A DNA stretch of 64,000 nt from Thunnus maccoyii (taxonomy: Eukaryota > Chordata > Actinopteri > Scombriformes > Scombridae). The stretch spans positions 21,252,501 to 21,316,500 of the forward strand of contig NC_056538.1 in the NCBI RefSeq assembly GCF_910596095.1, in the 5' to 3' direction. The translations under genes were made by a program, and so were the position numbers. Positions 24,966-35,356 of this stretch are shown piece by piece (the stretch's first letter is position 1; each line of letters opens with the position of its first letter). The notes beneath the pieces are model-generated. The model saw only the letters and a list, made by a program, of their open reading frames with translations, searched no databases and had not been told where the DNA came from.

Positions 24966-25958
24966 CTACTGTGAAGTCTCCTCTCTTTCACCTGAATATA
25001 ACCCAACACAGATACCTCCAGCTTTCATCATATCCGACAGTTTGTCTTTAAACTCCCTACACAGGTACATGTAGAGAAGAGGGTCCAGGCAGGCATTAGT
25101 AGTAGAGACCCACAGGACAAATTTATGGGATAACATCATCCACGCTTCAACACAGACATTAATGCCAAAGATTTCATACAGTGTGAATGGAATGCGCATC
25201 ATGTGAAGAGGCAAAAAACACACAAAAAACACAAAGAGGATCAAGAAGACTCGCAGCTTGGTCTTCTTCTTCCCATGGCTGTTGTTGCTCCCGGAGTTTC
25301 TGAAGGACTGCAGGACTTTCAGGGTGATGCAGATGTAGCAAAACACAATCAGCAAGCTGACAAACCAGAATAACATCTCCATAAATAGAACCACAAACTT
25401 TTGAAGAGTCAGACCAGCTGGACTTTTCAGGGACATACAGAAATCTCCTGTTATATTAACAGGATCCTGGTCAGTTAGAATCATAGTTGGGATAGCTGTG
25501 CTGCCAAATAACACAACCCAAACCAAGGAGGACATTACAACACTGAAGGCCAGGCTTTGTCCCAGCAGATTTCCACATGGTCTAACAATTTTGAAGAAGC
25601 GGTCCAGACTGATGAGACCCATTAGAGCAATGCTTGTGTACAAACAGCTGTAGAAAATGACATTGGAGTAACGGCACGCAAACGCCTTTAACTGCACTGT
25701 GGCTTTTGGGAGCATGCTAGCTCCCATCAGCGGGAGTGTCAGGGTCATGAGCAGGTCAGCAGCCACCAGGTTTTTGAGATACACTATGAAGGTGGATGTG
25801 GACCGGAGGTGGAGAGATACCCAGGCTGCTACGCCATTGAGCAGCAATGCAATGGGGAACAAGATGAAGAAGAGGTAGGACACAGCCACGTTTTCGCTCG
25901 CAAGTCTGAAATGGGCACAACCCAAGGAGAGTTGTGATGAGTTGTTGGACATCATCAT
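24966..25958 (-). CDS. P2Y12/13/14-family receptor, copy B (330 aa, one coding exon)
   Basis: Seven-TM receptor, duplicate of copy A. Extracellular cysteines C14, C95, C174 and C269; DRF at 119-121; HMMR at 252-255; DPLLY at 292-296. Differences at the ligand site: the position of P2Y12 H187 is Gln (GLTLQK), the N191 position is Val, and the usual Lys-Glu before TM7 is K279-F280. TM6 reads FLPLHMMRIPFT. These changes suggest a changed ligand, or none, but this is inference. The start was set at the first ATG of MMMSNN because an acceptor (TATTCCAG) lies at about 25963; the 17 codons further upstream would be intronic. A strong donor at 27278-27279 probably ends the 5' UTR exon. Family certain, ortholog unassigned. 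Confidence 0.83.
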   Translation of the reverse strand: MMMSNNSSQLSLGCAHFRLASENVAVSYLFFILFPIALLLNGVAAWVSLHLRSTSTFIVYLKNLVAADLLMTLTLPLMGASMLPKATVQLKAFACRYSNVIFYSCLYTSIALMGLISLDRFFKIVRPCGNLLGQSLAFSVVMSSLVWVVLFGSTAIPTMILTDQDPVNITGDFCMSLKSPAGLTLQKFVVLFMEMLFWFVSLLIVFCYICITLKVLQSFRNSGSNNSHGKKKTKLRVFLILFVFFVCFLPLHMMRIPFTLYEIFGINVCVEAWMMLSHKFVLWVSTTNACLDPLLYMYLCREFKDKLSDMMKAGGICVGLYSGEREETSQ

Positions 25959-27279
25959 AGAGTCTGGAATATTAAAAAAAAACATATAGAGATCAAAGAA
26001 AGATTGCAAACTAAGAGTTCTGTGAGTTTACAGCAGAATCAAATCAATGACTAACTACATCATGGTCTTTTTAGGTAGATTTCTTTACTATATTTCGACA
26101 AATTTTGTTAAAAAATGAAGCAGACAGGAGACATTGGGGTTGTACTGCAATACGGATGACATGTGGGTTTCATGTGGACAAATTTGAGCAATTGCTACCA
26201 GGTTGCAACATTTTGTAATGCAAAAGAAACACCCTCCAGTTCCAGTGTAGATTGCTCAAAGGCCAAGGTCCAGGGTTATGAATTTAGCTGGAAATGACTC
26301 ATGACTAGAACTTGTTTGAAACAGGGAACTACTGCTGTTAATGTTTCCAGCTTGCTGAGTTGAACCCGATTTGCATTTACCATTAGTTACAAGACATTTG
26401 CTACTATGATTTGGTTTTGAATGCTCAGCCAGAGCATTTGAATGTGTCCTGAATGTCGAACCTAACACTTCCACTTTTGACACTGAGTGACGGAAGTTAC
26501 GCAGTTGCAATTTGTTTTCATCATACTGAATACAAAAACACAAAACTGGTTTGTATTATTTTATCACATAGAGACATGCTGAATATACTACATAGACACA
26601 CATTTTAGAGACGTCTGTTTTTGAGCTGTTGACCCTTCTGCACATCACATCTCAGTTGCTTCAAAGCTTCTTTTTGTCCTCTTATTAATTGTCTTGGATT
26701 TAATAAATATAATCAGTATCTGGATTCACCTCACCAGTGTATTCACTCTGAAATTATACACATTTATTGTCTATTTGTGCATTTAAGCACCTTGTACTAA
26801 CAGTAGCCAAAGAAAAAGAAAGTACTTGCTTGATTTGAGTGAATCCAGGCAAGAAAGCTAAATTAAAGCTTCTGCATCATAATCTTTTGTTGTAGCATTT
26901 ATCAATTAAAATAAAATTTTTATATTTATCCTTTAATCATGTCCACTGTTTTATGTGACTGGTTAACTTCAAAATATCTCTCCCACTGCACAGAAAGATC
27001 TTTGTTTAAATGTGCTCAAGACCATTTTATTTTGAGAAAGTTTAATCAGGCCTGATTGTATTTTAACAGCAATGGACATGCATAGATAGGCTTACTGTCA
27101 ACAAAACAATAAGCCACGCTAAAATGTTCTCAAGCTATTTTGCGTTCAGTCTAAATCACCCCATCTGTTTGTTTTCCAATTAGTAAATTTGATTCCTTCA
27201 GTGACATTTCATTTTATTCAGAAGAACATTATCTTTTCCCAAAAAGTTGCGAAACAAAGTGTAACATTCAGCCACTCAC

Positions 27280-27336
27280 CAAGAACGGTGCCTCCTTATC
27301 GCCACGCTGTGCAGCTTTGGAGATTAACACCTTTAG
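27280..27336 (-). other. Probable 5' UTR exon of receptor copy B
   Basis: On the minus strand, a consensus donor (CTTG/GTGAGTGG) lies at 27278-27279. It could join the acceptor at about 25963 just before the copy B start codon. The upstream limit is not fixed; an acceptor-like CTAAAG lies near 27337. Inference from splice signals only. Confidence 0.4.
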
Positions 27337-28229
27337 AAGATAAATTATAAAAGAGTGTCAGCCTCTTTAACCAGAGAGATGCAAATCCATGAACAGCTGC
27401 AGTGGGGGAAAAAGGGATTCAAATAACATACATTGTGGTTAGCTGTGTGTTTTCAGGCTACAGTGAAGCAATTTCTATCTTTGAAAATCAAACTTAGGTT
27501 GCTTTATTTCTACAGGTCTCAATGTAGTTAGCAGTTTTTGAAATGTGCTTTTTTCATCTTAACCAGTCAGAGAGATTATGTTTTTTTTAGAGTGTAATGC
27601 CATGTAGTGACAATGTAGGATGTAGTAGGCATAGTCTCTCATTTTGGCTCACATGTTTTTGTGTGTTTATTATAATTGTTATTGTGCCATTTGATTTCAG
27701 GAGATAATTAATTTCCTGTTTACTAAATGAGAGAGTTCAAGAGACATCAGTGGTTGTTCAATTTGAAATCACAGTTGAAGCTCAAGTACATTCACTGAAC
27801 ACTGAAGCTTTTGTTACTTCCCTAAAAATGTTGTTTCATTATAAATTTCTGAAAAGCTGATAGGCGAAAGTGGCCGGCTATGCACATGAAGCCATTTCAA
27901 AAAATTCCCCTTGTACTTTTCTATCCCATTATCATCTTCTGTAGACTGGGGAAGTGAAGATTATTGTTAACAGCAGATTTCAACATGATCACACATGACA
28001 ATCACATTTATACACATTACCTGCATATAACAGGCAATGTGTATCGTTCTTGTTTTTGTATTCAGATTTTATTATCCTGACGAATCAGTCATTGTATAAC
28101 ACAACTAAACAACATAACCTTTATCCACAAACAATAATAAGACAGATTTTAAGACTGTTTTTAAGACTATAGGAATTTTAGACAGATCAACCACCCGTGA
28201 GGGATACCGAGGATTGCCTTGAAATTGGA
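27337..28229. other. Spacer between receptor copy B and p2ry12
   Basis: No gene, repeat family or clear signal recognised. It is AT-rich. Confidence 0.4.
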
Positions 28230-28235
28230 TTTATT
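28230..28235 (-). terminator. Candidate poly(A) signal of p2ry12
   Basis: AATAAA on the minus strand, about 390 bases past the p2ry12 stop. It is chosen as the nearest clear hexamer; use is unproven. Confidence 0.35.
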
Positions 28236-28293
28236 TTCACATTGTAAATGGATGCATCACATTTCTTCTTTTCAAAATACAAAAATACAAAAT

Positions 28294-28324
28294 ATTCTAT
28301 TTGTTTTCAAAAAACAAATAGAAT
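28294..28324. repeat. Perfect 14-bp hairpin in p2ry12 3' region
   Basis: ATTCTATTTGTTTT (28294-28307), three loop bases, then the exact reverse complement (28311-28324). It lies upstream of the candidate poly(A) signal, so it is probably transcribed in the 3' UTR. Confidence 0.8.
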
Positions 28325-28625
28325 AGAAACTTTATCTTGTTATTAACTGGAATAGAGAACAGAAAGAAAACCAAAGAAAACATGCAGGCATCTGCTCTTT
28401 ATGTTTGACACAAGAGAAAGCAAACATCAGCAAAACTGTGTTCATCATTTTTAACCGTTTTTCAATGAAAAATCACAAGTCACAACGGATTAAATGGAAG
28501 AAAATACATCAGCGGCAGTATGTCCTTTGATGTTCAATCACAAAGCTGCATTTGGATGTCATCTGCCATCAGAAGCTGCACATTCAGATACCACATTACT
28601 AGAGTTTTTATCATGTCCAGTGGCT

Positions 28626-30427
28626 CTATGTACAGACTGAGGAGTCTCTCATGGCGGTGCTACCTGAGTCTGTGTCTGACCCTCTCCTTGTTAGGCAGCT
28701 ACAGGTGCCAGGGGGCAGCCGCAGGGTCTTGAACAAAGTTGTCCTGAAGGACTTACAGAGGAAGAAGTAGATGAGAGGGTCCAGAAGAGAGTTTAGGGAT
28801 GAGAGGAAGAGCGTACTTTCCTTCAACTGAAAGAAGAAGAGTTTGAGTTTACACTCAAAGAGAGGGCCTCGGGTCTGGCTCAAGGTGTACGGTACACGGG
28901 CAAAGTGAAACGGCACAAAGCACACAAAGAACACTGCCAGAACTAGAAATACATTTGCATTCATTTTTCTTTTTTCCTGTTGGGGCTTCCGGGTTGTAGC
29001 CCTGCTCGGTTCTCTACATATAGTCTCTCCAGTGCCGTGAGACTTTGTGCGGGAGTAGGATTTATACAGCTCTTTGGTGATTAAGGTGTAACATATTATT
29101 ACAGTCACCAGGTTGCCCCAAAAGATAACTTGACAGACATAATTTACTACCTCATGCCAGTTCAAGCCAGCTTTTGTCTTCAGGTCACCGCACTTGAAGT
29201 CTGGTGAAGATGGGGTTTTATGAGTCAGGATCACATTGGGCAGACAGAGAAGCAGCTGGAAGGTCCAGATGGCTCCGGAGAGGAGCTTCCGACGGGTCAA
29301 CCTGGCTGCGTTCGTCCCCCTAAAGGGCTTGAGGGTCTTTCTGCAGCGATCGATGCTGATGAGGCCAAAGAAGAGGATGCTGATGTACATGGTGAGGTAG
29401 AAGAGCACTGAGGAAACTCGACACACAAATATACGCAAGCCAGTGGATGCCATGTTGGAGTCTGCTAACACCTGCAGAAACACAGAATTGAGTCTTAATT
29501 GTTACATTTTTACAATGACACTTTTAACACATATTTCAAATTCATGCAATTTATTTTAATCACATTTAACTGTACCGCTCTTGAAAAAGCGACACTTGAT
29601 TATTAGTTAGTAAATCAGTATAACTCAGTTAAATCATTAATCAGAAAAACTTCTGTGTTGCCAGGTTGTTCATCCTCCTCCACGTGGTGTTTTTAGCTGC
29701 AGGGAATCTGGACCACAATCCATTTATTAACATTCATTTACAACTGCAGACTTGATGGATTATTGTAAAAGATGCTATATCAATGACTTATTAATATTTA
29801 GCATTTATCATTTAAGATTACTTGCCCAATTCTGCTGATTGCTTATTAGAAAGTGAGAAACTCATGACTCTTTATTAATGCCTTTATTAACATGTGTAAC
29901 TGGAGAATGGATGTTTATTGTCCATTTTAATGAGTTACTAACATGTAGAGACTTGATAGTTTACTACAAAATTAGAACACATGAGTATTTAATGACATGA
30001 GTATTAAACAAGAAAGAGTTTTCACAACCTGGCAACCAAAGAGTTGTTCTTATTAATGGCTTATGGCTGATCCATAAAGTATTAATAAATGGTTTATTAA
30101 TTATTAATAAAGCTATTAATTACAACTTTCATAAAGGGTGGCTTGAAAGAAAGTGGCACCCGTGTTTAGACAAACCTTAAAAGGGAATGTGAAAGTCATG
30201 ATGACATCCGCAACCACAATATTCTTCAGGTATATAATGAAGTGTGACCGCGAGGGGATGCGTAAAAACACCCACACTGCCAGGCCATTAAGAGTCAACC
30301 CCACCAAGAAGAGGAAGGAGTAGAGAACAGGAAAAACCACAGTCTTCAAAATGTTGTCGCGGGAACAAGTGATGTTGGTGTGGCTGTGATTGCCAAGGAA
30401 CAGGGGGAAAGTTGCGTTTCTGTCCAT
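28626..30427 (-). CDS. p2ry12: P2Y12 ADP receptor, two coding exons, 365 aa
   Basis: Exons 30176-30427 and 28626-29471, joined in phase 0 after FTFPFK (residue 84). In mammals P2Y12 is the Gi-coupled ADP receptor of platelets and microglia. Seen: N-glycosylation motifs N4, N13 and N18; C21 and the TM3, ECL2 and ECL3 cysteines; GLNWHEVVNYVCQVIFWGN, which keeps the His and Asn of the nucleotide site; the ITKELYKSY block that is typical of P2Y12; FVPFHFARVPYTLSQTR in TM6; LKESTLFL before TM7; DPLIYFFLC. ICL3 is longer than in human. DRY is DRC (SIDRCRKT). The first ATG lies ten-odd bases after an acceptor (TTTTCTTAG), so a 5' UTR exon is expected, perhaps ending at a GAG/GTCAGT donor near 30733. 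It neighbours igsf10, as in human, which supports the call. Confidence 0.93.
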
Positions 30428-30587
30428 GGAGAGAATTATCTAAGAAAATACGAGAGAAATTTGGTCTCCATGAGTTCCCAAAATTTCTTGGGGAAAAGTA
30501 AGTCATATTTATAATCACTCATAGAGAAGCTGAAGCATTACATGAAAACCGGTGCAATATACAATATAACACAGTATAACACATGTG

Positions 30588-30611
30588 CACCCATGCAATT
30601 TTGCATGGGTG
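30588..30611. repeat. Hairpin CACCCATGCA / TGCATGGGTG upstream of p2ry12
   Basis: Ten- to eleven-base perfect arms around a short T-rich loop, lying about 160 bases upstream of the p2ry12 start codon, in the probable 5' UTR intron. A further copy of GTGCACCCATG follows at about 30611-30621. Confidence 0.7.
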
Positions 30612-33600
30612 TGCACCCATGTTCAATTTCACACTCTTAAAACATCAACATTAACATTTCTTGTTATAAAATAATACATTTTAACATAACACTACATTTT
30701 AACACTGGTAAGTACAGAAAACTGTAACTGACCTCTTAGTCCCAGTGGAGTTCTTATGGAGTTTTCTGGTCCCTCTGTTCTGTGTATACTGCACAAATGT
30801 GCTGTGCCACCTACCATCTGAGAAGTCTAGACAGTTTCAGTGTTTCAAACCAGTGTGTGTGTATGTTTAGATCGATGATTCGTAAGGCACACGCAGACTT
30901 TCTTTTTGTCTTCTCCTTTTTATTTCCTGTCATGAGGAAAGGCTGCAGACCACAGACTCTAGATGTACTTTAACTTACTTACTTGAAGACTGTAGCTCTA
31001 AAACAAGCAAAAGACATCTAAAAACAACATAAGTGCACACTATAGTGATAAAGAATTCATTATCACACAACTAGATCATCATCATATCAGGAAGTCTTTT
31101 TGCAATTTTTCTGATGCACTCTCAGATATAGAGAAGTTGTTCTTATTTTAGGATCCGATAAATATCTTTCCTCATTGTGTAATCTCCGCTACTTCTGCAT
31201 TTTCTGTGTTGTGGCAAAGTTATACTTTTACTTATGTTTTTCTGTATGATCCATGTATTCCTGTCATTTAAAGTATGCTGTAAATGTTAATAGAAATTCA
31301 TAAAATTATTTGGTTATCTGTAAATGTTTTCTTATCATTGGATAAATCAAAACTATAACAACAATAACAAATCCTACTAAACTGTATTTTGTTTCTTTAA
31401 AACCTTCGTTATTGTTCAGTCAAGTATTGATTTCCATTGATATATGGCTTCTGAATTTCTCACAAAATGGAAAAACTTCCAAAGGTGTGGGGTGTGCAGG
31501 GCATGAATGACACATCATGAGTCATAAAAACATCGTCTATTTTCTATAACTTCTTGTTCCCCTGCAGGGTTCGTGAATTGCATCATATCCCAGCATGCAT
31601 GTGGCAAAAAGCAGGAAAACTTTCTCACGCTATTTATAAAATATCCCCAAATAGTGTAAAAAACTTTTGATACAATATAATTCATTTTCTTTTAGAACAA
31701 AGAGCTTGGAAGCATGAGACAGCAATACCGTCTGTTCCATGGTGGAAATAAATACGAGACAGTTTTTGGCAGATGCTTCAGTGATATAAAACTTTCCCAT
31801 TGCTCACAGACCTATTCAGATTTTGAACTCACTGCCTTCCCAGGTAATTTTTGTAACATTTTATACTATGGGGTGTCTAAACCATGTGTGATGTTATGTA
31901 ATAGACATTTGCTTTCATATGAGTCATTTCACTCTCCAACCTCCCTCTCTTGGTGAAAAAGCATGAGGAAGCTTATAGCAGACAGAGTCCAGTCCAACGG
32001 TCTTCAAGAAAAACATAATTATGACAAAAAAAACAAAAAACAGAGCGAAACTGATTTCAAAACAAAGTGAGTTACTCAGTAGTTATTTTCAGTGTCTGAC
32101 ATGACTCACAGTGGCTAATAACTACTATTTATAACAATTAAAATTTCTCAGCTCTTGTATATCAAGTCAACAATCACAGTGGGTGTCCGCAGAATGGAGG
32201 ATTCATCAATGGTGTGATATTCTAGTAGCCCAGTAAGTCTGGAGTGTGTCACAGGAATCATAAAACATGTCTTAAAAGAGCTGTGACTTGATAAACGTTA
32301 AAACAGAAGACAAATGAACAGTCAACAAAATGAAGACGGATGAGTAAATGGAAAAACACAGTAAAGTAACATTAAAAGCTTTTTAGCATTTTGCAAATCC
32401 ATTTAAAATTAAATGCATTTAAATCAGAATTTAAATGTAGAATAATGTGATAGAAATATTAATCTGCACATTTAATGATCAGTCTATAACCTTTTAAACA
32501 AAAGATTTGAATTATTTCTCATGTTGTTTTAAAAAGCAAATGAATTAGTAAGAAACTGAAAAAGTAGTCCAGACTCTGTAGACCAACATCACTGGTGTCA
32601 AAGAAGCAAAAGATAAATATCTTCAGAACCATCTGCCTGTAATGGTGACACCAATTCACATACAGTGCATCTTGTAACTGACTCTTATCCATTCTGCATA
32701 CCACTGTGATTATCAAAGCTCATAAGCTCTTAACCCCACTGTACAAAATCCTCCTTCCTGCCAAGTCCTAGTTGGGCAGGACTTAGCCTCAACCTAACGG
32801 GCCACACCTGAACTGATAAGAGGCCTGGATCAGGCCTTGTATGCTGACCTGTGTGTTATATTAGCTATGTTCTCCACTTGACTGTGCACCATATGCATTA
32901 TTTGAGTAAGTTAAGGAAATTTGTTATAGTTATTGCTGTTTCTTTGTTTAATTACCAAATGAATGCTTTGATTTGATTAAGATTTATTAGAAGGCCTTTG
33001 TTTACTGATTATTGTTTCCTTTTGCCTTTTAAAGGTTAAATCATCTGTGACAGTCAACTATTTGAGTGGAAATCCTGTGAACAAGACAATAAACTGTTGA
33101 ACGGCTCTCATCTCCAGTCCTCATACTTTAACTTCTTCTACTTTAACTGTTCCAATGTAGAGGCTCTTTAAAACCCAGCTAACACAAAGTCAAGTTTCTA
33201 CAGCCACTGTTGAACAGTAATTAGTACTGTGTTGTGTTGTTAAACTACATGGTGTCTTTCCATTAAGAGGATATGACCCCGGTTGGCTTTTTGTTCATAT
33301 TTGACAGTGAAAGTTTCACAATGGCTTCTTCTTTTTAAATGTTTTTAAATTATTATTTTAGGAACTGAATTGACCAATATCTTCTCTCCATCACATGCCC
33401 CCGATGGCCCTCTGCCCTTCATTCTCTTGGGTGTTAACAGCTAGCATGACAATACTGACTTCCTGTGTCTGGGACAAGATTGACATAGTCAGCAGCATTC
33501 ACTTCTAAGTTTTCACTTCCTGAATGCTTATCAAAGTGTGTGTTTGTGTGTATGTACATCTGCATGCTGTCATGGTTGTTGTCACATATATAGCTCAGCC

Positions 33601-35299
33601 TAAATTTAGTCATATCAATTTCCTAACTCTCCATATTTACATGCAGTCACGTTTCCCACAGCTGTGACCTCTGTGCATCTGTGTCTGATCAGGACCACAT
33701 TAAGCATGCATTCTCCTGAAGAGCTACAGTAGCTGCTTCTCAGTTTAACGCTGGTCTTTCTGTGTGTCTTTCGGTTATCTTTTTCTATTTTACTACCTTT
33801 GTTCTGGTTCCCTTCCTTGTTTTTCACCTCGCCTCTGACATAGCTGATCATACGATGAATCAGTTTTTTAGATTGCATGTTCTGTATTTCTTTTGGTAAT
33901 CAAGCTTTAAAATAACATAGCTCTCGGGGCCAAGGGTCACTGTGTAATCCTACCTCTTGTATTAATGTTTTAAATTTACATGAATCATTCAGACAAAGGC
34001 ATAATCAAATAGCGTGTGAATGCACAGTTGCAGATATGCACGCAGACATGGGCAAAGCTGCACAGTACACAGTAATCCCTCTCAGACAGACAGGAAGAGG
34101 GGAATGAGGAGAGGAAATAAAAAGAAAGTAACACAAGACTTCACTGAGTTTCCATTTAAACCCTTCTGAGCCTCCTCCAACACCCCCCCCACCCCATACA
34201 CACATGCCTTTTACTCTCTATAGGTGCACTGCTCTCCTTACCTCCCACATCACCCCTTGACCTTTAAGTCACCACTCATTCTCACTTTATTCCAGTTCCA
34301 GACCACAAGCCTACTGTTGCACAGCTACCGCCTTGCTGGTCAAGATAAACACTTTTCTTCACCCTGTGGCGATAAAGTAGCTGGAGAGCAACAGGAGAAA
34401 GAACGTCATCTCTTCTCTGCACATGGGGAATTGCTTCTAGCAGCCAGGCTAGGAGGGAAAAAATAGCCTCTCTCTGCGTAGCCTTTGGACAAGCTTTCAT
34501 CATAACACTGAGTATGAGGTTAGGGAAAAGGTAATGGAAAGAAAGCCTGGTGTTTGAGGGCAAACATCAAGCTAATAACAGTCACAGAGCTGTAACAGCT
34601 GCTGACTGAAGCGCCCAGTTGATCCAAGGGCAGGATGAGGCCGAACTGTGACCCCTGACCCTAGAAACAACAGTCGACGGTTGATCATCTTGTCATCATG
34701 ACAGGTAGACAGACATAAGCAGGGAGCATCTTACCACAGAGAGAGAGTGAGAGAAAAACATTCATGGTGGTCTTTGCATTCAGTTTGTTTGTGACTGTCT
34801 TTGTCTTTATGTATGCCTTTTTGTGTGTATACATTTCCTTTGGCAGGCTTTCAAATTAGCTTCAACTCACATAGTCGCAATGTGTGGGCCACACTTTGTT
34901 TTGACAGTGTAAGGTTTCTTTAGCTACTGCTGGCGTGCTGTTCAGCGTAGGTTCCAGTGGGTCTGCCTCCCATATGTTTATCCACACTGACAAATCTAAA
35001 GCAGCTCATATGAAGGTGAAGGGGCAGATGGATATAACCAAAAATAGTGTAAGCTACAGTATTTCTTGATTTTTATTGAGGATGAAACCAGATTTACTGT
35101 CATATCATTAGGCTGTAAAGCATCATTCCACATTTATACATATAAAAAATTGAAATGATTTGTTTGTCCTACCATAGCTGCTAGTTTTATCTTTCAGAAC
35201 TTTATGAGAGTTTCACACAACTGCTGATTTAAGTGCATTCCTTCATTTCTCATGAGCCCCATGTGTCCACTATGGGTGTGTTGACTGTCTGCATCAAAC

Positions 35300-35300
<1 letters not shown>

Positions 35301-35338
<38 letters not shown>

Positions 35339-35356
35339 TACACACACACGCACACT
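35301..35356. repeat. (CA)n microsatellite, about 28 units
   Basis: CA repeat interrupted by CATACATA and one CACG unit. Confidence 0.9.

Noticed and set aside
25959-26009. 17 extra N-terminal codons on receptor copy B
   Set aside because: A good splice acceptor lies between them and the MMMSNN start, and they are not expected in the family.
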